A stretch of 48,269 nucleotides of DNA, taken from NCBI GenBank assembly GCA_030429345.1, contig JAUIFJ010000025.1:1-48269 (forward strand), read 5' to 3'. Shown piece by piece: positions 24,108 through 32,509 of this stretch. The notes beneath the pieces were generated by a model. That model did no database searches and was not told the DNA's origin. It saw only the letters and a program-made list of their open reading frames with translations. Both the position numbers and the translations under genes were made by a program. Origin of the DNA: a bacterium. GTDB taxonomy: Bacteria; CAIWAD01. Position 1 is the first letter of the stretch; the number at the start of each line of letters is the position of its first letter.

Positions 24108-25988
24108 CTATTTGTCCACGAAGATTCTCTCATCCCCCTGGCGGGCCGTAAGTCCACGGGAGTCGGTGTACTCCAGCAGGGGAACCGTGAAGCGGCGCGG
24201 GGAATCCAGGCGCTGGCCGGCCTGGCTCACGGTGAAGGCACCCCCCGGCAAACCCTCTGCCAAGGCGCGCAGGGAGGAGATCAGCTCTTCCAGGTGCGAG
24301 GGGAGAACGGAAACCTCGGGGCTCAGGCAAACCAGCAGCCCTTCCCGTTCGCACAGCTTGAACAGGCGCCTCAGCTCGGTGGCGGACACCTCCAGCTCCC
24401 GCGCCAGGTCGGGCGGGCGCGGCGGCGGCAGCGCGCGCTTCTCCAGGACTCCCAGCAGCCGGTCCATGCGGGATCTCAGGGCCGGGGAAATGCGCGCTTC
24501 ATGGCCCTTGCGTATCACCTCGCCCTGCCGCAGTGTGATCTCTTCAGCAAGGTCCTCCAGCAGAAGATCGAAGAGGCGCCCTTCCTCGCCGAGTCGGCTG
24601 CGGCTGCGCAGTTCCGCAAGGGGCATGGCTTCCTGCTCCGGAAAATCCCGGTGATAGTCTTCCAGGCAGCCCAGCAGCGAGTCACGCAGCTGTTTCCAGC
24701 GGCCCGCCTCGATCCAGCAGTCCTCTCCGGGAGCGACAAGCTCCTCTCGTGTTACAAACTCCGCCAGCAGCGCCTGCAGGTCTTCCAGCGGCAGTCCCGT
24801 GCGGGCCTGGAAATCCTTTCGCTTCCAGAGTGCCTGGCGGGCGGTTCGCATCAGCCCCGGCAGGGCCTGCAGGTCGGCGGCCGGCCCCAGCAGCTCGTGG
24901 GCCTTCGAGGCGTGCGGCCTGTGACGGGGCGGCGAGGGATCGACAACCTCACCTCCGCCGATGGTCCGGGCAGGAGAATAGCGGCGGATCACGAAGCGGT
25001 CGCCGCGCAGGGCGCAGACCTCTTCCTCCAGGCGCAGCTGCACCAGGCCCGAAGTCCCCGGATCCAGGTTCTCCCGGCCCAGCAGGACCACGCGGGCCAT
25101 CACCTCGGAGGTGCCGATATGCAGCCGAACACGGTCGCGCATCTCCAGACGCGGACTGTCCGCCAGCAGGCTCAGATCGACATCCAGCAGGCGCGAGGAA
25201 CGCAGGATGCCGGGAGCGGCAAGGCAGTCTCCGCGTGCGACATCCTCCCGGTGCACGCCCTGCAGGTTCAGGGCGGCGCGATCGCCGCTGGTCACTGTCT
25301 CACAGGCCTCTCCGTGGACCTGCAGGCCGCGCGCGCGTGCGCGCAGCCCGGCGGGCAGCACCTCGACCTCGTCGCCCAGCGCGAGCTGTCCTGAAAGGAC
25401 CGTGCCGGTGCAGACGGTCCCGTGTCCGCGCACGCTGAAACTGCGGTCGACGAAGAGCCGGAAAATGCCCTTTCGACGACGGTCGGGAAGGGCGGCGATC
25501 GTCCCTTCCAGGTCCTGCTTCAGTTCGGGAATGCCGAGACCGCTCAGACTGTCCACACGGTGCAGGGGAGCGTTCTCGAGGAAGGTGCCGGCGGTGAACT
25601 CGCGCAATTCCTCGCAGACCAGTTCGATCCAGTCCTCTTCGGCCAGCGCGGTCTTGGTGAGGACGATCATGCCTTGCTCGACCCCGAGCAGGCGCAGAAT
25701 GTCCAGGTGCTCCCGGGTCTGCGGCATGATGCCGTCGTCCGCCGCCACCACCAGCAGGATGAAATCCACCGTGGCCACTCCGGTGACCATGTTCTTGATG
25801 AAGCGTTCGTGTCCCGGCACGTCGATGATCGTCGCCAAGTCGCCCAGGTGGGCAAAGCCCAGATCGATGGTGATCTTGCGTTCCTGCTCCTCTCGGAGAG
25901 TATCCGTATCACGCCCCGTCAGCGCGCGGACCAGGGAGGTCTTGCCGTGATCAATGTGGCCGGCTGTACCAAGAACAATGTGCGACAT
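24108..25988 (-). CDS. selB: Selenocysteine-specific elongation factor SelB
   Basis: A 626-residue translational GTPase that delivers Sec-tRNA to UGA codons next to a SECIS hairpin. G1 is 'GTAGHIDHGKTSL', the switch region 'ITIDLGFAHL', and G3 'DVPGHERF'. Domains II-III follow (about 170-340), and the C-terminal third consists of winged helices for SECIS binding (for example 'RDSLLGCLEDYHRDFPEQEA'). G4 reads TKTA (111-114) instead of NKxD/TKxD, which removes the guanine-specific Asp. I use the ATG at 25988 (AGCAGG upstream); 26003 is an alternative. It is the last gene of a run that includes selA. Confidence 0.95.
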   Translation of the reverse strand: MSHIVLGTAGHIDHGKTSLVRALTGRDTDTLREEQERKITIDLGFAHLGDLATIIDVPGHERFIKNMVTGVATVDFILLVVAADDGIMPQTREHLDILRLLGVEQGMIVLTKTALAEEDWIELVCEELREFTAGTFLENAPLHRVDSLSGLGIPELKQDLEGTIAALPDRRRKGIFRLFVDRSFSVRGHGTVCTGTVLSGQLALGDEVEVLPAGLRARARGLQVHGEACETVTSGDRAALNLQGVHREDVARGDCLAAPGILRSSRLLDVDLSLLADSPRLEMRDRVRLHIGTSEVMARVVLLGRENLDPGTSGLVQLRLEEEVCALRGDRFVIRRYSPARTIGGGEVVDPSPPRHRPHASKAHELLGPAADLQALPGLMRTARQALWKRKDFQARTGLPLEDLQALLAEFVTREELVAPGEDCWIEAGRWKQLRDSLLGCLEDYHRDFPEQEAMPLAELRSRSRLGEEGRLFDLLLEDLAEEITLRQGEVIRKGHEARISPALRSRMDRLLGVLEKRALPPPRPPDLARELEVSATELRRLFKLCEREGLLVCLSPEVSVLPSHLEELISSLRALAEGLPGGAFTVSQAGQRLDSPRRFTVPLLEYTDSRGLTARQGDERIFVDK

Positions 25989-26033
25989 GCTACCTGCTGG
26001 CATTGGTATTCTGTACTACAAGAGTTGGCGAGA

Positions 26034-26828
26034 CTAGATTCCCCGCACCTTGCGGATCTGCTCCCAGGCGGCCTGGAGCTTCTTGAACTTCTCCTCGGCG
26101 AACTCGCGGTATTCCTCGCCCAGTGTCTGGACGCGATCGGGATGGAATTTCTTCGCCAGATCGCGGTAGGCCTTCTTCAGCTCCTCGTTGCTGGCGCTGG
26201 AGCTCATGCCGAGGACCTCGTAGGGGTCGATCATGCCGCCGGAGCCGCTGCTGCCGGGGCGACTGCTGCCGAAGACGGCGCGCAGATCCGGCTCGCTGAT
26301 GCCGAGCTGGGCGCCGATGCTGAGGATCGTCCGCGTTTCCGCCTGGCTGACCGTTCCGTCGGCCATGGCCAGGGCGAAGAGGAAGTGACACATCTCGAGC
26401 CGTTCGTGGTAGCCCATGTGCGCCACGATCTGCGCCGTGATCTCCTGCAGGTCGTACTGCTTCTGCAGGATCTCCTTGAACATCTGCATCATCGAGGCGG
26501 CCTCGTCGCTGCCGAACTGGCGCACCAGGAACTCGCGCACATGGCGCACTTCCGATCCGCTGACCGTCCCGTCGGCGCGTATCACGGTGGCGAAGAGCGC
26601 CAGCATGGCCACGGCGAAGCTGCCGCCGTAGTTCGATTCGAAGGTCTCCCGGTGGCGGTGCAGGTACTCGTCGTCGCGGTAGTAGTCGTAGGGGATCTCG
26701 TCCAGCTCATCGCGTTCCGACTTCTGGTCGAAGCGGTTGCCGACCGCGGCGCCGACCAGGGCTCCCAGGGGACCGAGCAGCGCCCAGCCCACTCCGCCGC
26801 CGATGATCTTGCCGGTCCACTTGCTCAT
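26034..26828 (-). CDS. DjlA-like co-chaperone: TerB domain plus C-terminal J domain
   Basis: A 264-residue protein. A glycine-rich N-terminal hydrophobic segment ('[20 protein letters not shown]') probably anchors it to the membrane. A TerB-type helical domain lies at about 65-185 ('[20 protein letters not shown]' and '[20 protein letters not shown]', two acidic metal-like loops). A J domain covers about 198-264 and includes 'FHPDR' (HPD 229-231), so it should stimulate DnaK. The domain order equals E. coli DjlA. It stands between selA and selB. ATG at 26828 has AAAGGAAG upstream. Confidence 0.92.
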   Translation of the reverse strand: MSKWTGKIIGGGVGWALLGPLGALVGAAVGNRFDQKSERDELDEIPYDYYRDDEYLHRHRETFESNYGGSFAVAMLALFATVIRADGTVSGSEVRHVREFLVRQFGSDEAASMMQMFKEILQKQYDLQEITAQIVAHMGYHERLEMCHFLFALAMADGTVSQAETRTILSIGAQLGISEPDLRAVFGSSRPGSSGSGGMIDPYEVLGMSSSASNEELKKAYRDLAKKFHPDRVQTLGEEYREFAEEKFKKLQAAWEQIRKVRGI

Positions 26829-26927
26829 GCTCGCTTCCTTTCGGGTTCAGGTTCCATGCGACCGCGGTTTCGCGGCCCGCCGAAGGGAATTGGATCCCAT
26901 TCGTGGCCGGGAGGTTTCCCTTCCGGG

Positions 26928-28373
26928 TCAAGCCGTCCCGCTTCCGTCCTTTCGGCCGCCGACGCGCTGCAGGCACTCCGCCAGCAGGCGCTCTTCCCCG
27001 GGCAGCAGCACCTTGCCATCCAGCCAGAGCGCTTCTTCGCGCACGGCGCCTACGACGGCCGGGCGTCCCTGGCGCAACTGCCGGTGCAGTCTTTCCGCCG
27101 ACTGGCTTTCGTGTTCCACGCGCAGCGCCGCGCTGGGAAGATCCTGCTCCGGAAGGGCGCCGCTGCCGGTGCGGGCGGCCGTATCACACAGCCGGAGGCG
27201 CAAGTCGCCCAGTGTCCAGCCGCTCTCCGCCTGCTGCGCGCCGGCGTGCTGCAGCACCGCCAGGCAGCGCTCGCGGGCAGGCGCGGCGTCCTCGGAGAGC
27301 ATGCGGTATACGGGAAGGGCCTGCAGGGCCTCGCCGCCCTCCAGGTAGATCTGCAGAACGGCTTCCAGCACGGCCAGGGTCAGCTTGTCCAGGCGCAGGG
27401 CGCGCATCAGAGGATTTTTCGCCAGACGGCGGATCAGCTCCGAGCGGCCGGCAAGGATTCCGGCCTGCGAAGCGCCGAGCAGCTTGTCCCCGCTGAAGGA
27501 GACCATGTCCGCGCCGTCGCGCAGGTGCTGTGCGACAACCGGTTCCGGTTCCCGCAGGAAGTCCATCGGCACCAACGCGCCGCTGCCCAGGTCATCCAGG
27601 AGCAGCAGTCCCTTCTCGCGCGCCAGGCTCGCCATCTCGCCCAGCGGGACCTCGCTGTGGAAACCGATCACGCGGTAGTTCGAGGTGTGCACGCGCAGCA
27701 GGGCCGCCGTCCCGGGTCCGACCGCCTGCTCGTAGTCGTAGAGGTGCACGCGATTCGTCGAGCCGACCTCCGTCATGCGCGCGCCGCTGCGGCGGATCAC
27801 ATCCGGAATCCGGAACCCGCCACCGATCTCCACCTGCTGGCCCCGCGCGACGATCACTTCCCGGCGATTGCATAGGCTGTTCAGCATCAGCATCACCGCC
27901 GCCGCATTGTTGTTGCAGACAAGGGCATCTTCGGCGCCGCAGAGGTGGCGCAGCATCTCGGCCACGCGCTCGTGACGCACGCCGCGCTTGCCGTCGGAAA
28001 GGCGGAACTCCAGGTCGGTGAATCCGCGGGTCGCCCGCAGCAGGGCTTCGCGAGCGGCCTCCGGCAGGGGGGCGCGGCCAAGGCCCGTGTGCAGGATCAC
28101 GCCGCTGGCGTTGATCACGTGATCCATGCCGCCCTCCTGCATGCGCAGGGCATTTTCGCTCACGGCCCGGGCGATCTCGGAGGCGCCAGGCAGTTTCCTG
28201 CGTCGCCCCTTCAGGATGCCCTGGCGAAGCTCCTCGAGATGCTCCCGGCAGAGCCGAGCAAGGACCGCTCTCGCCGGCCGCTGAAGGCCTGCGATGCTTT
28301 CGTCGGCCAGCAGGGAATCCACGGAAGGCAGGTGCTTCAGCAGGGCGCGGTCTGGGGCCTTGGACTGGGGCAT
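26928..28373 (-). CDS. selA: L-seryl-tRNA(Sec) selenium transferase SelA
   Basis: A 481-residue PLP enzyme that converts Ser-tRNA(Sec) to Sec-tRNA(Sec) with selenophosphate. The N-terminal tRNA-binding part opens 'LLKHLPSVDSLLAD'. The core has 'VINASGVILHTGLGRAPL', 'NNNAAAVMLMLNSLC', 'LLLLDDLGSGALV' and the PLP-lysine motif 'VSFSGDKLLGASQAGIL' (K297). Length is normal. It follows the beta-barrel gene by 16 bases. With selB this establishes bacterial selenocysteine insertion; selC and selD are not in the window. Confidence 0.95.
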   Translation of the reverse strand: MPQSKAPDRALLKHLPSVDSLLADESIAGLQRPARAVLARLCREHLEELRQGILKGRRRKLPGASEIARAVSENALRMQEGGMDHVINASGVILHTGLGRAPLPEAAREALLRATRGFTDLEFRLSDGKRGVRHERVAEMLRHLCGAEDALVCNNNAAAVMLMLNSLCNRREVIVARGQQVEIGGGFRIPDVIRRSGARMTEVGSTNRVHLYDYEQAVGPGTAALLRVHTSNYRVIGFHSEVPLGEMASLAREKGLLLLDDLGSGALVPMDFLREPEPVVAQHLRDGADMVSFSGDKLLGASQAGILAGRSELIRRLAKNPLMRALRLDKLTLAVLEAVLQIYLEGGEALQALPVYRMLSEDAAPARERCLAVLQHAGAQQAESGWTLGDLRLRLCDTAARTGSGALPEQDLPSAALRVEHESQSAERLHRQLRQGRPAVVGAVREEALWLDGKVLLPGEERLLAECLQRVGGRKDGSGTA

Positions 28374-28389
28374 GGCACAGCGCCTCGTG

Positions 28390-29982
28390 CTAGAACTGCA
28401 TGTCGTAGCGCAGCTTCAGGCCGCTGAAGGGAGCGACCACCCGGCAATTGCCGCTGCTGCAGACCAGCCCGCCGCGCAGGCGCCCGGCAAAGAGGGTCAG
28501 GCTGTGTGACAGATCGCCGGCAGAGGCGAAATCATAGCGGATCTCCGTGGAGCCCATCCACTGCCGGTGCAGGGCTTCGTCGGCGGCTCCGCCCAGGTCG
28601 CGGTTCTCGAAGTCCGCGGTCAGGTTGAGCGAGAAACCGCTGAAGGGGAAAAAATCCACGTAGGCCAGGGTCAGGTTCTGGTGTACGCCCTTGTGCAGGT
28701 CCTCGCGCCGCAGGAGCTCCACGTTGGCCTCCACGCTGCCGACCAGCGGCAGGGGGGAACCGATGCCGAAGGCCGCCCCGATGTTGCGGTATACGGAGGC
28801 CGGCGAGTTGGCGTGCGGTTCGGCTTCCTCGGCCCAGCCCAGACCCAGGGAGAGATGGCGTTCGTGCTGCAGCTCCATCTGGGCCGCGCCGGTGAGCTCG
28901 CGGTAGGCCGCCCGCTCTTCGCTCAGTTCGGGCAGGAATTCCGGCGAGTCGTTCTCAGGATCCATCCGCGAGGCCATGGCCGTGGAGAAAAAGAGCTCCA
29001 GCCCGTTGTCGTAGTAGCGCTGCGCCTCCAGCTGGAAGCCGACCTCGTCGTTGAAGTGGTTCACGCGCTTGCGCTTGCGGGCGATCAGCCGGGTGGGAAT
29101 CTCCTGCTGGGCAATGGGCGGGCTGTTGAAGCGCAGGCGCTCGTCGGTGAAGCGGTAGTACTTGTATTCGCCGCGCAGGGACCAGTCGGCCAGCGTATAC
29201 CCGACGGAAGCATAGCTCGCCACGCCGCCGGAACCGGCCGTCGGCGTCTCCTCCTCCGGCAAATGCTGCTCCAGGTGTGAGACGAAAAGGTCCCAGTTGC
29301 TGCCGTAGTGGCTGTAATACACCTCGTGGTTCTGGACCTCCTGGACATCGGCGCTGTTCTGCGGATCCAGCAGGACCTCGTCCACGCCGGCGTAGGCCAG
29401 TCCCAGGGTGCCGGCACCGAGAGTCAGTTCCGGATTCAGCCCCAGCAGGCGGCCGAAGTAGTCGGATTCGCCGGCAATGGCCTTCAGGCCCAGGCGATCG
29501 CCCAGGTATTCCACGTAGCCGCCGTTCACGCTGTTGTCCCAGGTGGTCGGCTGCTCGTGCCGGCTGGTGCGCTCCAGCAGCGGATTGACCAGCTGCTCGT
29601 CGCGGTACAGGCTCAAGGAGAGCCCGCGGCCGAAAGTGGTGTAGATCGTGCCCGCCCGGAGCAGGACCGGTCCCTGCCATTCCAGGGAGGCCCGCAAGAG
29701 GGAGCCGCTGCGGACCAGGGTCGAATCCACGGTGCGCGTGTCCGGGAACTCGGCCGGGTCGACATAGGCCGCGGCCAGGTTCAGGCGGAACTCGCGCCAG
29801 GTCAGGTCGCCGTCCAGGATGAATTCGCGGAATTCCCGGTCAAGGGATTCCCCGAGCGTGTTCTGGATCTCGCCATCACCCACCCGGGCGGTCAGGGTGC
29901 CGTTGAAGGATGTCTCACCCAGGGAGAATCCGTATGCCGGCAGGGTGCCCAGCAGCCCTGCCAGCAGCAAGGTGTGTCTCAT
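28390..29982 (-). CDS. Outer-membrane beta-barrel protein, redox-operon partner
   Basis: A 530-residue protein with signal peptide 'MRHTLLLAGLLGTLPAYG'. The mature part is a series of alternating hydrophobic/polar strands with aromatic girdles ('YTTFGRGLSLSLYRDEQLVN', 'WSLRGEYKYYRFTDERL'), and it ends in Phe ('LRYDMQF'), the BAM recognition signature. It resembles the DUF6029-type barrels often found beside TlpA proteins in the FCB group, from memory. Its start overlaps the TlpA gene by ATGA and selA follows at once. Two Cys near the C-terminus ('VCSSGNC') may form a disulfide. Cargo is unknown. Confidence 0.82.
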   Translation of the reverse strand: MRHTLLLAGLLGTLPAYGFSLGETSFNGTLTARVGDGEIQNTLGESLDREFREFILDGDLTWREFRLNLAAAYVDPAEFPDTRTVDSTLVRSGSLLRASLEWQGPVLLRAGTIYTTFGRGLSLSLYRDEQLVNPLLERTSRHEQPTTWDNSVNGGYVEYLGDRLGLKAIAGESDYFGRLLGLNPELTLGAGTLGLAYAGVDEVLLDPQNSADVQEVQNHEVYYSHYGSNWDLFVSHLEQHLPEEETPTAGSGGVASYASVGYTLADWSLRGEYKYYRFTDERLRFNSPPIAQQEIPTRLIARKRKRVNHFNDEVGFQLEAQRYYDNGLELFFSTAMASRMDPENDSPEFLPELSEERAAYRELTGAAQMELQHERHLSLGLGWAEEAEPHANSPASVYRNIGAAFGIGSPLPLVGSVEANVELLRREDLHKGVHQNLTLAYVDFFPFSGFSLNLTADFENRDLGGAADEALHRQWMGSTEIRYDFASAGDLSHSLTLFAGRLRGGLVCSSGNCRVVAPFSGLKLRYDMQF

Positions 29983-30476
29983 TCATCCTCTCCGGCGGCG
30001 AAGAGTCCGGCGACGACCTCGGCGATCTCCTCTTCATCCCCGGGGCGATAGCCGCTGTGCTTGTAGACGACATCGTCCTGTGTGACAATCATCGTGTAGG
30101 GCGGGTTCTTGCCCTTGAGCTTCTTCATGGTGCGGCCGTTGGGATCCAGCAGCACGGGGTGCTCCCACTTGCGGCTCCTGGCATAGGGCCGCACCTTGCC
30201 CTGGCTGCGCGGCGTGTCCACGGAGACCAGCAGCAGCTGCATGCCCTGGTCCTTGTATTGATCGACGATCTCGATCAGGTGCGGGATCTCCTTCTTGCAG
30301 GGTTCGCAGAAGGTGGCCCAGAAACTGATCAGCACAGGCCCTTTCCCGGTCAGCTCCGCCAGCTCGACATTCCCGCCCTCGATGTCCTTCAGCTTGAAGT
30401 TCACGCTCTCGGCGAGCGCGGCGCAGTGCATCACGAGCAGGCCCAGCCCCAGTCCGATCCAGTTGCGGATGCGCAT
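29979..30476 (-). CDS. TlpA-like thiol-disulfide oxidoreductase, exported
   Basis: A 165-residue thioredoxin-fold protein. The N-terminal signal peptide is 'WIGLGLGLLVMHCAALA'. The AhpC-TSA/redoxin fold follows, with active site 'SFWATFCEPCKKEIPHL' (C57, C60), 'LLLVSVDTPRS' and the cis-Pro region 'NPPYTMIV'. It should reduce or rearrange disulfides in the periplasm, for example during cytochrome c or barrel maturation. It overlaps the barrel gene by four bases, so they probably act together. The longer TlpA lipoprotein lies two genes upstream. Confidence 0.92.
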   Translation of the reverse strand: MRIRNWIGLGLGLLVMHCAALAESVNFKLKDIEGGNVELAELTGKGPVLISFWATFCEPCKKEIPHLIEIVDQYKDQGMQLLLVSVDTPRSQGKVRPYARSRKWEHPVLLDPNGRTMKKLKGKNPPYTMIVTQDDVVYKHSGYRPGDEEEIAEVVAGLFAAGEDE

Positions 30477-30501
30477 GGCATTCGTCCTTTCTCTTGGAGG
30501 C

Positions 30502-31260
30502 CTAGCGGGCCAGGATCATGCGACGGCTTTGCTCGGCGAAGGGCGTGCGCACCGTATACAGGTAGATGCCGCTGGCCAGCTCGCCGGCCTCGAAGCGCAG
30601 GGCGTGCTGCCCCGCCGGGTAGAAGGCCTGCTGCAGGGGACTGGCCACGAGCCGGCCGGCCAGGTCGTATACATCCATGCTGACGGCGCCCGCGGAACGC
30701 AGCTCGAAGGGAATGCGCGTATCCGGATTGAAGGGATTGGGCCAGTTCTGCCCCAGGCTAAGCTGGCGGGGGCGGACGTCGACGGAGACCTCGTCGGCGA
30801 GGGTGATCGTGATCTCGGCCTCGTAGGCCTGTTCCGGGCAGTCCTGGGGAACGATCGACAGCGCGTATACACCGGTGCCGAAATTCTCCTCGGCGGTGTT
30901 GATCAGGATGTCGTAGTACTCGCTGACACCCGTTTCCACCGAATCCTCCACCGACACGCTGTACTGGTTGAAAGACAGGATCGGCAGGCAGAACAGCTCG
31001 CCTCGGCAGAGCGATATGACCCAGTCCGGGTGGTCCGGGCCGGAGACGCGGCTCAGGGACACGTCGACATACTGGACGCTGCCGCTGTTGTTCTCGAAGT
31101 CGAAATAGATCTGCTCGGTCAGGGGCAGGTCATTGATCTCGAAGGCGAAACTGGTCTCCGCCGGGGGCATGATCTCGAAGCACTGGGCCAGCAGCCTGAC
31201 GGGCGCCAGGGCAAGGAGCAGGATCACGCAGGCCGGCAGGGCGCGGGATGTGTTCTTCAT
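30502..31260 (-). CDS. Secreted protein with FlgD-like C-terminal sorting domain
   Basis: A 252-residue exported protein (signal peptide 'VILLLALAPVRLLA'). The middle has an Ig-like domain with three pairs of Cys ('LCRGELFCLPIL' among them) and no recognised catalytic motif. The C-terminal 80 residues are the sorting tail: 'LGQNWPNPFNPDTRIPFELR', then 'VSMDVYDLAGRLV' and 'SGIYLYTVRT'. This tail implies export through a type IX-like system and anchoring to the surface. It lies between two TlpA genes, 21 and 25 bases from its neighbours. Probably a structural or thiol-bearing surface partner; function unknown. Confidence 0.85.
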   Translation of the reverse strand: MKNTSRALPACVILLLALAPVRLLAQCFEIMPPAETSFAFEINDLPLTEQIYFDFENNSGSVQYVDVSLSRVSGPDHPDWVISLCRGELFCLPILSFNQYSVSVEDSVETGVSEYYDILINTAEENFGTGVYALSIVPQDCPEQAYEAEITITLADEVSVDVRPRQLSLGQNWPNPFNPDTRIPFELRSAGAVSMDVYDLAGRLVASPLQQAFYPAGQHALRFEAGELASGIYLYTVRTPFAEQSRRMILAR

Positions 31261-31281
31261 GAGGTTCCTCTATCTCTTGTG

Positions 31282-32505
31282 TTACTCGGCAAGAAGCTGC
31301 TGCACCAGGGGCTCGAAGTCCTCGCGGTGCAGCTCGCCGCTGACCTGGCGGATCACCCCGCGGCGGTCGACGACGAAGTTGGTCGGGAAATAGGTGATCG
31401 CCGCATCCCCGGCGACGGGGGCGGCTCCCAGGTCGAGCAGGAAGTCCAGCGTATACTCGGGATGATCGGCGACCCACTGGCGCTGGGCGTTCTCGGACTC
31501 GACGGGATTCAGCGCGACGATGCGGAAGCCCTCGTCGCGGTACTCGGTGAGCACGTCCTGCAGCATCGGCAGTTCTTCCTGGCAGGGCACGCAGTTGATG
31601 AACCAGAAATTGACGAGCACGACACGGCCGCGATAGGCGTGGTAGGCCAGCTGGCCTTCGTCCGCGCGGTCCAGGCTGAAGTCCGGAAGCTGCTGTCCTT
31701 CGCCGAAGCCTTCGGCAAGGGCCGTCCATTCGAAGACGGGGCTGTCGTCGCACATGCCGCTCAGGATGCGCGGAGCGCCGGCCTGGTATACATGGCCGGG
31801 GCGCCAGGCGCTCAGGAAAGAGCCGGGAGCCGGATTGAGCAGGCTGCCGGCGCTCAGGTCGATCTCCGTGCCGTCGAGCAGCAGCATCGCCTCCTCGTGT
31901 CCGGTTTCGACCGGAAGCAGCTGATCCGTGATCCAAAGCGTGTCGACGCGCGAGGGGTCATCGTCCTGCAGGGTCAACACGATCTCGCCCCGCTCGCAGT
32001 CCTCTTCTGCCACGCGAATCGTGTTCGGAACCCCGGGGGCCAGTTCGACGAGGGTCGGGGTCCGGAATCCCCAGGTCTCCCCGTTGATCGTCAGGGGCAG
32101 GCCGTCCATTTCGACGCCATCGCCGGTGAAGGTGCGGATGGTCGTGCGCACGGCATCCTGGTTGACCGCGCGTTCCAGCGACGCCGTCAGCGTCTCTGCG
32201 CCGCCGCCGCCGAATTCCAGGGTCGCGCTCCAGCTTTCGTAGTACTCGGCCTCCACGCGGACGGACCAGCTGCGGTCCACGTCCAGGTTGTTGATCGAGA
32301 GGCTGCGTGTATCACTGCCGAAGGTGTATGTAGCACGAAGCTGGTCGTTCAGATAGACCTGCGCCTCGCGGATCTCCGCGTCGCTGAACAGGGCATCCTC
32401 CACGCTCAAATGGAGCACGCCCCATTCGCGGTGCTCCTCCAGGGCGCAGGATGAGAACAGCCCCAGCGACAGCAGGGCCAGGCAGACGGTCAGGCGGGGT
32501 CTCAT
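31282..32505 (-). CDS. Lipoprotein with N-terminal PEGA-like domain and C-terminal TlpA/thioredoxin domain
   Basis: A 407-residue lipoprotein (lipobox 'LGLFSSC', Cys20). Residues about 28-115 form a PEGA-like beta sandwich ('VYLNDQLRATYTFGSDTRSL'). A middle region to about 265 is unassigned. A thioredoxin/TlpA domain covers about 272-405, with active site 'LVNFWFINCVPCQEELPML' (C305, C308) and 'YFPTNFVVDRRGVI'. It is therefore a membrane-anchored thiol oxidoreductase with a long spacer. It starts four bases after the response-regulator gene, which suggests that this regulator controls it. Confidence 0.88.
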   Translation of the reverse strand: MRPRLTVCLALLSLGLFSSCALEEHREWGVLHLSVEDALFSDAEIREAQVYLNDQLRATYTFGSDTRSLSINNLDVDRSWSVRVEAEYYESWSATLEFGGGGAETLTASLERAVNQDAVRTTIRTFTGDGVEMDGLPLTINGETWGFRTPTLVELAPGVPNTIRVAEEDCERGEIVLTLQDDDPSRVDTLWITDQLLPVETGHEEAMLLLDGTEIDLSAGSLLNPAPGSFLSAWRPGHVYQAGAPRILSGMCDDSPVFEWTALAEGFGEGQQLPDFSLDRADEGQLAYHAYRGRVVLVNFWFINCVPCQEELPMLQDVLTEYRDEGFRIVALNPVESENAQRQWVADHPEYTLDFLLDLGAAPVAGDAAITYFPTNFVVDRRGVIRQVSGELHREDFEPLVQQLLAE

Positions 32506-32509
32506 GGGA

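Noticed and set aside
26829-26927. Possible tRNA-Sec between selA and the J-protein gene
   Set aside because: The 99-base spacer has the right length, but there is no TCA anticodon loop, no GGTTCRANNC T arm and no pairing ends. No tRNA was found anywhere else in the window.
28390-30476. TlpA proteins beside selA as selenoproteins with in-frame TGA
   Set aside because: Both have CxxC with ordinary Cys codons and run unbroken from start to stop.
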